From positions 227,818 to 291,817 of the forward strand of contig CAJTMG010000001.1 in NCBI GenBank assembly GCA_910577405.1: a stretch of 64,000 nt of DNA, written 5' to 3'. Below the pieces are notes generated by a model, which saw nothing but the letters and a program-made list of their open reading frames with translations, did no database searches and was not told the origin of the DNA. Shown here piece after piece: positions 39,293 to 47,188 of this stretch. How positions within the stretch are numbered: position 1 is the stretch's first letter; each line of letters opens with the position of its first letter. Both the position numbers and the translations under genes were made by a program. The DNA is from an uncultured Oscillibacter sp. Its GTDB lineage: Bacteria > Bacillota > Clostridia > Oscillospirales > Oscillospiraceae.

Positions 39293-39793
39293 TTAACCAA
39301 CGATTTCTTCGACGCTCTTGCCGCGGATCCGGGCGACCTCTTCGGGACCCCGCATGGACTTCAGTCCCTGGAAGGCGGCGGCGACGACATTGTTGGGGTT
39401 GTTGGACCGCAGGCTCTTGGCACGGATGTCCTTGATCCCGGCGGCCTCCACCACAGCACGCACTGCGCCGCCAGCGATCACGCCGGTACCGGGGGCGGCA
39501 GGCTTCATCAAAACCCGTCCCGCGCCGGACACGCCAATGGTCTCATGGGGCAGCGTGGTGCCTGCCAGGGTCACGGTAATCATGTTCTTCTTCGCGGCCT
39601 CGATGCCCTTCCGGATAGCCTCGGGCACTTCGGCGGCCTTACCCAGACCGTAGCCGACCTTACCCTTGCCATCGCCAACGACCACCAGCGCGGAGAACTT
39701 CATGACGCGGCCGCCCTTCACCGTCTTAGAAACACGGTTCAGGTACACGACCTTCTCAATATACTCGCTCTGCTCTCTTTCAAATCTAGGCAT
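39293..39793 (-). CDS. rpsE: 30S ribosomal protein S5
   Basis: The 166-residue protein has VVVGDGKGKVGYGLGKAAEVP, the double-stranded RNA-binding motif, and a C-terminal domain with GVIAGGAVRAVVEAAGI. S5 takes part in decoding accuracy and spectinomycin sensitivity. Confidence 0.97.
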   Translation of the reverse strand: MPRFEREQSEYIEKVVYLNRVSKTVKGGRVMKFSALVVVGDGKGKVGYGLGKAAEVPEAIRKGIEAAKKNMITVTLAGTTLPHETIGVSGAGRVLMKPAAPGTGVIAGGAVRAVVEAAGIKDIRAKSLRSNNPNNVVAAAFQGLKSMRGPEEVARIRGKSVEEIVG

Positions 39794-39808
39794 ATTACTC
39801 CCTCCGAA

Positions 39809-40168
39809 TCAGAACTTCAGGCCGCCCTCGCGAGCGCCCTCCGCCAGTGCCTTCACACGGCCATGGTACAGGTAGCCGCCCCGGTCGAACACTACATTTT
39901 CGATGCCCTTGGCCTTGGCGCGCTCAGCGATGAGCTTACCCACGGCAGCGGCGGCGGCAATGTTCCCGCCATAGCCCTCTACGGCCTTATCCAGGGAGGA
40001 AGCGGAGACCAGGGTCACGCCGGCCACATCGTCGATGACCTGGGCGTAAATATTGGCCTCGCTGCGGAACACGTTCAGACGCGGCATTTCGGGAGTGCCG
40101 GAAATCTTGGCCCGCACCCTCTTATGGCGCTTCATACGCTGTGCATTGGTATTCGGTCTCTTAATCAT
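39809..40168 (-). CDS. rplR: 50S ribosomal protein L18
   Basis: The 119-residue protein has the basic N-terminus and the motif RLNVFRSEANIYAQVIDD and ends VFDRGGYLYHGRVKALAEGAREGGLKF (in parts). It carries 5S rRNA into the large subunit with L5. Confidence 0.97.
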   Translation of the reverse strand: MIKRPNTNAQRMKRHKRVRAKISGTPEMPRLNVFRSEANIYAQVIDDVAGVTLVSASSLDKAVEGYGGNIAAAAAVGKLIAERAKAKGIENVVFDRGGYLYHGRVKALAEGAREGGLKF

Positions 40169-40182
40169 AGCGGCACACCTCC

Positions 40183-40728
40183 TTACTTCTTCGCGCCGGT
40201 CTTACCGACTTTACGGCGGATGGTTTCCGTCGTGTACTTGATGCCCTTGCCCTTATAAGGCTCCGGCGGACGCTTCTCGCGCACTTCCGCGGCGAACTGG
40301 CCCACAGCCTCTTTGTCGCAGCCGCGGATGATAATTTTATTGGGAGAAGGGACCTCGATGGTAATGCCCTCCACCTCAGAAACGATCACCTGATGAGAGT
40401 AACCCAGGTTCATGACCAGGTTCTTGCCCTCCTTGGCCACACGGTAGCCCACGCCGTTCACGTCCAGCTCCTTGGCATAACCATCGGTCACGCCGACGAT
40501 CATGTTATGCAGCAGGGTCCGGGTCAGACCGTGGAGACTCCGGTGCAGCTTATCCTCGGAAGGGCGCTTCACGGTAATCGTAGTGCCTTCCTGTTCAATC
40601 ATCATCTCAGGCCACAGCGCACGGGTGAGCTGGCCCTTGGGTCCCTTGACGGTAACCACATTACCCTCGGCGATATCAACGGTGACGCCGGCGGGAACGG
40701 TAATGGGCATTCTTCCAATTCTCGACAT
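40183..40728 (-). CDS. rplF: 50S ribosomal protein L6
   Basis: The 181-residue protein starts MSRIGRMPITVPAGV and ends PEPYKGKGIKYTTETIRRKVGK (in parts), the L6 signature. It lies beside the factor-binding site. AAGGAGGG precedes the start. Confidence 0.97.
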   Translation of the reverse strand: MSRIGRMPITVPAGVTVDIAEGNVVTVKGPKGQLTRALWPEMMIEQEGTTITVKRPSEDKLHRSLHGLTRTLLHNMIVGVTDGYAKELDVNGVGYRVAKEGKNLVMNLGYSHQVIVSEVEGITIEVPSPNKIIIRGCDKEAVGQFAAEVREKRPPEPYKGKGIKYTTETIRRKVGKTGAKK

Positions 40729-40743
40729 GGTTCAATACCCTCC

Positions 40744-41142
40744 TTACCACACGAACGCAAGGACTTCGCCGCCGACATGAAGCTCGCGGGCTTTCTTATC
40801 GGTCATAACGCCCTTGGACGTAGAGATGATAGCGATACCCAGACCCCGCAGAACCCGGGGCAGTTCGTCGGCGCCCACGTAGACCCGCAGGCCCGGCTTA
40901 GAGACGCGGCGCAGTCCGGTGATGACCTTTTCCTTGCCGGCGTTGTACTTCAGGCTGATGTGGATCGTACCCTGGGTTCCGTCGTCCACCACCTGGAAGC
41001 CCTTGATATAGCCCTCGTCCAGCAGAATCTGCGCGATGCTCTTCTTCATGTTGGAGGCGGGCACGTCAACGGTGTCGTGCTTTGCGCTGTTTGCGTTACG
41101 GATACGGGTGAGCATATCCGCAACAGGATCAGTGATATGCAT
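40744..41142 (-). CDS. rpsH: 30S ribosomal protein S8
   Basis: The 132-residue protein starts MHITDPVADMLTRIRNAN and ends with the S8 signature STSKGVMTDKKAREL. In E. coli S8 represses the spc genes by binding mRNA. Here it is preceded by an unusually long gap (41143-41382). AAGGAGG is its ribosome-binding site. Confidence 0.97.
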   Translation of the reverse strand: MHITDPVADMLTRIRNANSAKHDTVDVPASNMKKSIAQILLDEGYIKGFQVVDDGTQGTIHISLKYNAGKEKVITGLRRVSKPGLRVYVGADELPRVLRGLGIAIISTSKGVMTDKKARELHVGGEVLAFVW

Positions 41143-41382
41143 GATAAATCCTCCTTTTAGAGTTGCGGTCTTCTGAACCGCTTCAGCAGCGAGGTATCAT
41201 GACCAATAGGGGCGGATTCCCCCGATTGGCCATGACCTTTCGCCGTCTGTCTATCCAAAACGGCCCCATATCCCGAGCCAGTTTTGTCAATCAGGAACGG
41301 GCGGCGTTTGTCTGGCCGTCCATTCTAAAGAACCGCAGGCAGGGAAGCGATCTGAATTCTGCCTCCCCTCTTCCGAACCGAA
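41143..41382 (-). promoter_or_regulatory. 240-base structured gap inside the spc operon
   Basis: Elsewhere in this operon gaps are mostly below 25 bases. This one holds no gene. Its centre is a long inverted repeat: ATGACCAATAGGGG (41199-41212) pairs with CCCCCGATTGGCCAT (41219-41233), extending outward through GGT/ACC, so about 16 bp with a 6-base loop. A small GCGGT/ACCGC hairpin lies next to rpsH. No promoter or T run was found. It may be an inserted repeat element or an RNA control site for rpsH. Confidence 0.55.
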
Positions 41383-41568
41383 TCAGAAGGAAGCCTTGCG
41401 GACGCCGGGGATCTCGCCCTTATAGGCCAGCTCCCGGAAGCAGATACGGCACACGCCATAGTCCCGGAGGTAAGCATGGGGGCGGCCGCAGAGCTTGCAG
41501 CGGTTATATTTCCGGCTGGAGAACTTAGCGGGCCGCTGCTGCTTCAGAATCATGGATTTCTTAGCCAT
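41383..41568 (-). CDS. rpsN: 30S ribosomal protein S14, zinc-binding type
   Basis: The 61-residue short form starts MAKKSMILKQQRPAKFSSRKY; CKLCG and CRICF give the four zinc ligands. The end, GEIPGVRKASF, is typical. The ATG at 41568 has AAGGAGG; the longer open frame is spurious. Confidence 0.96.
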   Translation of the reverse strand: MAKKSMILKQQRPAKFSSRKYNRCKLCGRPHAYLRDYGVCRICFRELAYKGEIPGVRKASF

Positions 41569-41581
41569 CTTCTCTTCCTCC

Positions 41582-42136
41582 TTAGCGGGCGAAGGGAGCG
41601 CCGACCTGGGTAAGCAGGGCACGGGCCTCTTCGTCGGTGTGCGCGGTGGTGCAGATGACCACATCCATGCCGCGGATTTTATCAATCTTATCGTACTCGA
41701 TTTCGGGGAAGATAAGCTGCTCACGGATACCCAGGGCGTAATTGCCGCGGCCGTCGAATGCGTTGGGGCTGATCCCCTGGAAGTCACGGACGCGGGGGAG
41801 GGCCACATTGAACAGGCGGTCCAGGAACTCCCACATCTTCTCGCCGCGGAGGGTCACTTTCGCTCCGATGGGCATATCCTCACGGAGCTTGAAATTCGCG
41901 ATAGACTTCCGGGCCTTGGTAATAATAGGCTTCTGACCGGTGATCTGGGCCAGGTCCCGGACGACGTTATCCAGGATCTTAGCATTTTCCCGCGCCTCGC
42001 CGCAGCCGACGTTGACAACGACCTTGTCGATCTTGGGAATCTGCATAACGCTCTTATAGCCGAACTGCTTCATCAGGGCAGGAGCGACTTCAGAGCTGTA
42101 CTTTGCCTTGAGATTGGGCACTTTCTTGTCAGCCAT
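41582..42136 (-). CDS. rplE: 50S ribosomal protein L5
   Basis: The 184-residue protein has VVNVGCGEARENAKILD, GQKPIITKARKSIANFKLREDMPIG (in parts) and GMDVVICTTAHTDEEARALL. L5 binds 5S rRNA and touches S13 across the subunit interface. The start at 42136 follows GGAGGAG. Confidence 0.97.
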   Translation of the reverse strand: MADKKVPNLKAKYSSEVAPALMKQFGYKSVMQIPKIDKVVVNVGCGEARENAKILDNVVRDLAQITGQKPIITKARKSIANFKLREDMPIGAKVTLRGEKMWEFLDRLFNVALPRVRDFQGISPNAFDGRGNYALGIREQLIFPEIEYDKIDKIRGMDVVICTTAHTDEEARALLTQVGAPFAR

Positions 42137-42153
42137 GGAATACTCCTCCTCTC

Positions 42154-42510
42154 TTACAGCTCGGCGCCGCACTTCTTGCAGATACGGACGCTGACATTCT
42201 TTTCCTTACCGCCGTAGACGGCTTTCTTCTCGATCTTATGGGCCACCCGGGTAGGCTTGCCGCACTTGGGGCAGACCACCTGAACCTTGCAGGCGTCGAT
42301 AGCGGCTTCCCGCTTGACGATGCCGCCCTCTTCACCCTGACGGCGGGGCTTGATGTGGCAGGTGACCAGATTCATGCCCTCCACCACGACCTTGCCTTCC
42401 TTGGGCAGGGTAGCCAGGACCTTACCCTTGTGGGCTGCCAGGTCCTTATCCTTGGTGACGTCGCCGCTCAGACGAACGACGGTATCACCCTTCTTGATAT
42501 TCATAGCCAT
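42154..42510 (-). CDS. rplX: 50S ribosomal protein L24
   Basis: The 118-residue protein has an N-terminal KOW domain (NIKKGDTVVRLSGDVTKDKD) and a C-terminal zinc-knuckle-like CPKCG...CKKCG. L24 is an early assembly protein at the tunnel exit. ATG 42510 or the ATG two codons later could be used. Confidence 0.96.
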   Translation of the reverse strand: MAMNIKKGDTVVRLSGDVTKDKDLAAHKGKVLATLPKEGKVVVEGMNLVTCHIKPRRQGEEGGIVKREAAIDACKVQVVCPKCGKPTRVAHKIEKKAVYGGKEKNVSVRICKKCGAEL

Positions 42511-42523
42511 ACCTCAGCCCTCC

Positions 42524-42892
42524 TCAAATCACTTCGGGCGCCAGGGACAGGATCTTCATGTAATCCTTATCCCGCAGCTCGCGAGCCACAGGCCCAAAGA
42601 TACGGGTGCCCCTGGGATTCTTATCATCCTTAATGAGGACGGCGGCGTTATCATCGAAGCGGACATAGGTACCATCGGCCCGGCGGACGCCCTTAGCGCT
42701 GCGCACGATCACGGCCTTGACGACCTCGCCCTTCTTTACGGTGCCGCCAGGAGCGGACTTCCGCACAGAGGCCACGATCACGTCTCCGATGTTGCCGTAC
42801 TTCCGCTTGGAGCCGCCCAGTACGCGGATGCACTTGATTTCTTTGGCGCCGGTATTGTCGGCGACCTTCAGAAAGGTTTCCTGCTGGATCAT
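42524..42892 (-). CDS. rplN: 50S ribosomal protein L14
   Basis: The 122-residue protein starts MIQQETFLKVADNTGAKEI and ends FGPVARELRDKDYMKILSLAPEVI (in parts). L14 forms an intersubunit bridge and is the docking site of silencing factor RsfS. Confidence 0.97.
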   Translation of the reverse strand: MIQQETFLKVADNTGAKEIKCIRVLGGSKRKYGNIGDVIVASVRKSAPGGTVKKGEVVKAVIVRSAKGVRRADGTYVRFDDNAAVLIKDDKNPRGTRIFGPVARELRDKDYMKILSLAPEVI

Positions 42893-42907
42893 ATCCTCGA
42901 CGCCTCC

Positions 42908-43171
42908 TTACTTTGCTTTCTCAATGATTTCCACCACGCGCCAGCGCTTATCCTTGGACAGCGGGCGGGTTTCCATCACCTTCACCTTATCTCCCACGCC
43001 GCAGCTGTTCTGCTCGTCATGGGCCTTCAGCTTATAGGTCCGGCCAACGATCTTCTTATACAGCGGGTGGGCCACACGGTCCTCGATGGCGACCACTACG
43101 GTCTTGTCCATCTTATCGGAAACGACTTTGCCGACCCGGGTCTTGCGGGAGGAAGTTCTCTTCTCGTCCAT
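42908..43171 (-). CDS. rpsQ: 30S ribosomal protein S17
   Basis: The 87-residue OB-fold protein has TRVGKVVSDKMDKTVVVAIE and the signature GDKVKVMETRPLSKDKRWRV. It is a primary 16S rRNA binder. GAAGGAGG precedes the start. Confidence 0.96.
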   Translation of the reverse strand: MDEKRTSSRKTRVGKVVSDKMDKTVVVAIEDRVAHPLYKKIVGRTYKLKAHDEQNSCGVGDKVKVMETRPLSKDKRWRVVEIIEKAK

Positions 43172-43188
43172 GTTCTCTTACCTCCTTC

Positions 43189-43398
43189 TCACTGCTTCCC
43201 GGCCGCGGAGAGTTCCCGCAGAACGGTCTTGACTCGGGCAATATCGTGCTTGGTCTCCCGGATCTTCACGGGGTTGTCAAGCTGATTGGTAGCGTGCTGC
43301 ATACGAAGGAAGAACAGATCCTTCTTCAGCCCCGTCAGCTTCTCGTTCAGCTGCTCGGGGGTCATCTTGCGAATCTCGCGGATATCACTTGCCTTCAT
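43189..43398 (-). CDS. rpmC: 50S ribosomal protein L29
   Basis: The 69-residue two-helix protein (MKASDIREIRKMTPEQLNEKL) has the signature KHDIARVKTVLRE. ATG at 43398 is preferred; a GTG two codons earlier overlaps the rplP stop. L29 sits at the tunnel exit near the trigger-factor site. Confidence 0.94.
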   Translation of the reverse strand: MKASDIREIRKMTPEQLNEKLTGLKKDLFFLRMQHATNQLDNPVKIRETKHDIARVKTVLRELSAAGKQ

Positions 43399-43400
43399 CT

Positions 43401-43823
43401 TCACTCACCTGCTTCCTCGGTGCGGGCGATGACCTTCGTCTTGATGGGCAGCTTATGGCTTGCAAGACGGAGCGCCTCGCGGGCGACTTCTTCGGACACG
43501 CCTGCGATTTCGAACATAACCCGGCCCGGCTTGACCACGGCCACCCAGAACTCGGGGGAGCCCTTACCGGAACCCATACGAGTTTCGGCAGGCTTCTTGG
43601 TCACAGGCTTATCGGGGAAAATCTTAATCCAGACCTGGCCGCCGCGCTTGGTGTAACGGGTCATAGCGATACGGGCGGCCTCGATCTGATTGCTGGTAAT
43701 CCAGGCCGGCTCGGTAGCCACCAGGCCGAACTCGCCGTAAGCCAGGGTATTGCCCCGCATGGCCTTGCCGGTCATACGGCCCCGGTGTACCCGGCGGTAC
43801 TTGACTCTTTTGGGCATCAGCAT
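43401..43823 (-). CDS. rplP: 50S ribosomal protein L16
   Basis: The 140-residue protein starts MLMPKRVKYRRVHRGRMTG and has the L16 signature RMGSGKGSPEFWVAVVKPG. It helps place the A-site tRNA. Its ATG overlaps the rpsC stop by one base (TAATG). Confidence 0.97.
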   Translation of the reverse strand: MLMPKRVKYRRVHRGRMTGKAMRGNTLAYGEFGLVATEPAWITSNQIEAARIAMTRYTKRGGQVWIKIFPDKPVTKKPAETRMGSGKGSPEFWVAVVKPGRVMFEIAGVSEEVAREALRLASHKLPIKTKVIARTEEAGE

Positions 43824-44737
43824 TAGTTGCTGCCTCCTTCCTTAGGAACCGCGGGCGCGGCCGGTGCTGCGGGAGCGGGACGTCCCGGAGCGCGATTGAA
43901 TCCGCCCTGACCCTGGGGCCGGGGACCGCGATTGAAGCCTCCGCCCTGTCCGCGTCCTCCGCCCTGACGGTCACGGTTGAACCCGCCGCCGCCCTGACGG
44001 TCACGATTGAACCCGCCGCGGCGGTCGCCATCCCGGCGGGAACGGCGCTCGCGACGCTCCTGATAGGGCTTGGAGGTATCCATGGTGCGGGGGGTGGTAC
44101 GGAGGGTCTGGCTAAGGACTTCGCCCTTGTAAATCCAGACCTTCACGCCGATCCGTCCAAAGGTGGTAGCGGCCTCAGCGAAGCCATACTCGATATCGGC
44201 GCGGATGGTTTGCAGGGGGATGGTGCCCTCGTGATAATGTTCCACGCCGGCGATTTCGCGTCCACCCAGACGGCCGGAGCAGCAGGTTTTGATTCCCTTT
44301 GCACCTGCGCGCATTGCACGGGCCATGGCATTCTTCATAGCGCGGCGGTGAGAGATACGCTTCTCAAGCTGCTGCGCGATATTCTCGGCAACCAGCTGGG
44401 CGTTCATATCGGGGTTCTTGACCTCGACGATATTCAGGCGGACCTTCTTGCCCACCAGCTTCTCCACGTTGAGCCGGTACTGTTCGATCTGCTCGCCGCC
44501 CTTGCCGATGACCATACCGGGCCGGGCGCAGTGCAGGAACACGGTGACCACGTCGGCGGAGCGCTCGATTTCGATCTTGGGCACGCCCGCGCCGTACAGG
44601 GTCTTTTTCAGATACTTACGGATTTTCTGGTCCTCCACGATCAGATCGCCGACCTTCTCGTCACTGGCATACCAGCGGGAGTCCCAGTCCTTGATAACGC
44701 CCACGCGCAGACCGTGGGGATTGACTTTCTGTCCCAT
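43823..44737 (-). CDS. rpsC: 30S ribosomal protein S3 with a Gly/Arg/Asn-rich tail
   Basis: Residues 1-214 are normal S3: the KH domain with GMVIGKGGEQIE (74-85) and the C-terminal GTIPLQTIRADIEYG. S3 lies at the mRNA entry. The protein is 304 residues, about 80 longer than usual. The extra tail is basic (ERRERRSRRDGDRR, 227-240), then has GGFNRDRQGG twice in tandem (241-250, 251-260), further GGGFNR and GGFNR units, and an alanine/proline-rich end. It resembles RGG-type RNA-binding disorder. The tail is encoded without a frame break and codon use looks like its surroundings. Confidence 0.96.
   Translation of the reverse strand: MGQKVNPHGLRVGVIKDWDSRWYASDEKVGDLIVEDQKIRKYLKKTLYGAGVPKIEIERSADVVTVFLHCARPGMVIGKGGEQIEQYRLNVEKLVGKKVRLNIVEVKNPDMNAQLVAENIAQQLEKRISHRRAMKNAMARAMRAGAKGIKTCCSGRLGGREIAGVEHYHEGTIPLQTIRADIEYGFAEAATTFGRIGVKVWIYKGEVLSQTLRTTPRTMDTSKPYQERRERRSRRDGDRRGGFNRDRQGGGGFNRDRQGGGRGQGGGFNRGPRPQGQGGFNRAPGRPAPAAPAAPAVPKEGGSN
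43961..44020. repeat. Tandem 30-base repeat inside rpsC
   Basis: Two 30-base units (43961-43990 and 43991-44020) differ at two positions (G/A at the 16th base and the final base) and encode the duplicated GGFNRDRQGG. Such repeats can change copy number by slippage, altering the S3 tail length in frame. Confidence 0.85.
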
Positions 44738-44752
44738 AGGTTCTCCTCCCTC

Positions 44753-45097
44753 TTATGCCTTTTCCGCCACAGCCAGGGTGACGTGCGAAGTGCGCTTGTT
44801 GATACGGTAAGCACGGCCCTGCGCCCGGGGCATCATCCGTTTCAGGATGGGGCCGGGGGTAGCGAAGACCTGGGACACCACGAGTTTCGCGGGGTCCATG
44901 CCGTAGTTGTTCTCTGCGTTGGCGACGGCGCTCTTCAGCAGCTTCATCAGAGGCTCGGAGGCAGATTTATGCGTCTGCATCAGGATCGCCATAGCGCTGC
45001 CCGCGTCCTTCCCACGAATCAGGTCGCACACAATCTGCACTTTACGGGGAGAAATGCGAACATAGCGCAGGTAAGCCTTGGCTTCTTTCTTTTCCAT
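44753..45097 (-). CDS. rplV: 50S ribosomal protein L22
   Basis: The 114-residue protein has AKAYLRYVRISPRKVQIVCD at the start and the end RAQGRAYRINKRTSHVTLAV, whose preceding loop lines the exit tunnel. Normal length. Confidence 0.97.
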   Translation of the reverse strand: MEKKEAKAYLRYVRISPRKVQIVCDLIRGKDAGSAMAILMQTHKSASEPLMKLLKSAVANAENNYGMDPAKLVVSQVFATPGPILKRMMPRAQGRAYRINKRTSHVTLAVAEKA

Positions 45098-45111
45098 ATT
45101 CTGCGTCCTCC

Positions 45112-45375
45112 TCAGTTATCTTTCCGGTGGCCGCGGAAGGTCCGGGTGGGCGCGAACTCACCCAGCTTATGGCCCACCATGTCCTCCTGGACGTAGACGG
45201 GCACGTGCTTCCGACCATCATGGACAGCGATGGTGTGGCCCACGAAGGAGGGGAAGATGGTAGAGCTGCGGCTCCAGGTTTTCAGGACCTTCTTCTCATT
45301 CTTCGCGTTCAGTTCCTCGACCCGCTTCAGAAGCTCCGGGGCGACATACGGGCCTTTTTTAATGGATCTGCTCAT
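45112..45375 (-). CDS. rpsS: 30S ribosomal protein S19
   Basis: The 87-residue protein starts MSRSIKKGPYVAPELLKRV and has STIFPSFVGHTIAVHDGRKHVPVY (in parts) and LGEFAPTRTFRGH, the S19 signature. It pairs with S13 in the head. Confidence 0.97.
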   Translation of the reverse strand: MSRSIKKGPYVAPELLKRVEELNAKNEKKVLKTWSRSSTIFPSFVGHTIAVHDGRKHVPVYVQEDMVGHKLGEFAPTRTFRGHRKDN

Positions 45376-45390
45376 ATCTCTCAGCCTCCC

Positions 45391-46227
45391 TTACTTCTCG
45401 TTGCGGCGTTTCACGATGAACTTGCTGGTAGGATTCTTACCCTTGCGGGTCTTGTAGCCCAGAGCGGGCTTACCCCAGGGGGTCACAGGTCCGGGACGGC
45501 CCACGGGAGCCCGGCCCTCGCCGCCGCCGTGGGGATGGTCGCAGGGGTTCATGACGCTGCCGCGAACGGTAGGACGCCAGCCCATGTGACGTTTCCGGCC
45601 GGCCTTGCCGATGTTGATATTGGCGTGATCGATATTGCCCACCTGTCCGATGGTCGCCATGCAGTTGGTGCGGACGATACGGACTTCGCCGGAGGGCATA
45701 CGAATCTGAGCGTCGCCGCCCTCCTTGGCCATCAGCTGTGCGGCGGTACCGGCGGAACGGACCAGCTGCGCGCCGTTGCCGGGATGCAGTTCGATGTTAT
45801 GAATCATGGTACCAACGGGGATATTGGCCAGAGGAAGCGCGTTGCCCTCCTTGATATCGGCGCTGGGACCGGACTCCACCTTATCGCCGGCCTTCAGACC
45901 CACGGGGGCCAGAATGTAGCGGCGCTCGCCATCCTCGTACTCAAGAAGGGCAATATTGGCGGAACGGTTCGGGTCATACTCCAGGCGCAGGACGGTCGCA
46001 AACATATCATGCTTATCCCGCTTGAAGTCGATCACGCGATACTTGCGTTTATTGCCGCCGCCGCGATGACGGACGGTGATACGGCCATAGCTGTTGCGGC
46101 CCGCGCTCTTTTTCAGGGGCTGGGTGAGGCTGGGCTCAGGCTTGGCCTTCTTGTCGATGCCGTCGAACCCGGAGACCGTCATCTGGCGACGGGAGGGAGT
46201 CGTCGGCTTAAAGGTTTTAATGGACAT
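45391..46227 (-). CDS. rplB: 50S ribosomal protein L2
   Basis: The 278-residue protein has RNSYGRITVRHRGGGNKRKYR and the C-terminal MNPCDHPHGGGEGRAPVGRPG (in parts) with the conserved histidine near the peptidyl transferase centre. Normal length. Confidence 0.97.
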   Translation of the reverse strand: MSIKTFKPTTPSRRQMTVSGFDGIDKKAKPEPSLTQPLKKSAGRNSYGRITVRHRGGGNKRKYRVIDFKRDKHDMFATVLRLEYDPNRSANIALLEYEDGERRYILAPVGLKAGDKVESGPSADIKEGNALPLANIPVGTMIHNIELHPGNGAQLVRSAGTAAQLMAKEGGDAQIRMPSGEVRIVRTNCMATIGQVGNIDHANINIGKAGRKRHMGWRPTVRGSVMNPCDHPHGGGEGRAPVGRPGPVTPWGKPALGYKTRKGKNPTSKFIVKRRNEK

Positions 46228-46250
46228 CTCTTAACGCTCCTTCCGTAGAA

Positions 46251-46547
46251 TCAGACCATGCCTTCAAAGAACTCGATGGTCTTGGAGTCCTCGGCCAGCT
46301 GGACGTACGCCTTTTTCCAGGCCTTGGTCATTCCGGGGCGGCCGGCGCCCATACGCTTTTCCTTGCCGGGGACGGTCAGGGTATTGACGGAAGCGACCTT
46401 CACGCCGAAGATTTCTTCCACGGCCTTGCGGATTTCGATTTTACCAGCGTCCTTGGCCACCTCGAAGACGTACTTCTTATCGGCGGCGCCCATCATGGAA
46501 CGCTCGGTGATAATGGGCCGAATAATAATATCGTATGCGGTAGCCAT
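46251..46547 (-). CDS. rplW: 50S ribosomal protein L23
   Basis: The 98-residue protein has IIIRPIITERSM at the start and VASVNTLTVPGKEKRMG for the extended loop. It is the trigger-factor and SRP docking site. Its ATG overlaps the rplD stop by one base. Confidence 0.97.
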   Translation of the reverse strand: MATAYDIIIRPIITERSMMGAADKKYVFEVAKDAGKIEIRKAVEEIFGVKVASVNTLTVPGKEKRMGAGRPGMTKAWKKAYVQLAEDSKTIEFFEGMV

Positions 46548-47170
46548 TACGCGTACACCTCCTCGATCTTGGAGAGGGCGGCCTGATCCACCACCAGGAA
46601 CTTTGCGTTCAGGATGTCGTAGACATTGAGCTGAGCGGCGGGGGCAGTCAGCACGCCGGGGATATTCCGTGCGCTCTTGATGACGATTTCGTCCACAGCG
46701 GGAGTGACCACCACGGCTTTCCCGTCCACCTTCACGGCGTCCAGGAACTTCCGGAAGTCGGCGGTCTTGATGGCGTCCTGCTTGATGGCGTCGATGACCA
46801 CAAGCTGACCCCCGGCTGCTTTGGCGGAGAGCACGGACTTGAGAGCCAAGCGGCGCACCTTCTTATTCAGGTTGTACCGATAGCTCCGGGGCTTGGGGGC
46901 GAAGACGATGCCGCCATGAGTCCACTGGGGGGCGCGGGTACTTCCCTGACGGGCGTGGCCTGTGCCCTTCTGACGCCAGGGCTTCCGACCGCCGCCGGAG
47001 ACCTCTGCCCGGGTCAGGGCGCTCTGGGTACCCTGACGGCAGTTGGCCAGATGGTTCTTCACCACTGCATGGACAACGGCCTCATTCGGTTCGATGCCGA
47101 AAATGGCGTCATTCAGCTCCACAGTGCCGACTTCAGCGCCGGCCATGTTATACATTTTGACAGAAGACAT
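46547..47170 (-). CDS. rplD: 50S ribosomal protein L4
   Basis: The 207-residue protein has the tunnel loop KPWRQKGTGHARQGSTRAP with GGIVFAPKPRSY. In E. coli L4 also controls the S10 operon; whether it does here is not known. 18 bases follow rplC. Confidence 0.97.
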   Translation of the reverse strand: MSSVKMYNMAGAEVGTVELNDAIFGIEPNEAVVHAVVKNHLANCRQGTQSALTRAEVSGGGRKPWRQKGTGHARQGSTRAPQWTHGGIVFAPKPRSYRYNLNKKVRRLALKSVLSAKAAGGQLVVIDAIKQDAIKTADFRKFLDAVKVDGKAVVVTPAVDEIVIKSARNIPGVLTAPAAQLNVYDILNAKFLVVDQAALSKIEEVYA

Positions 47171-47188
47171 TGATTCAGCACCCCTTCC

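Noticed and set aside
41149..41400. Small plus-strand ORF in the rpsN-rpsH gap
   Set aside because: It has no ribosome-binding site and no resemblance to any protein; the inverted repeat is the only clear feature there.
43961..44020. Short direct repeats that could suggest a CRISPR array
   Set aside because: The units are adjacent without spacers and encode the duplicated S3 tail in frame.
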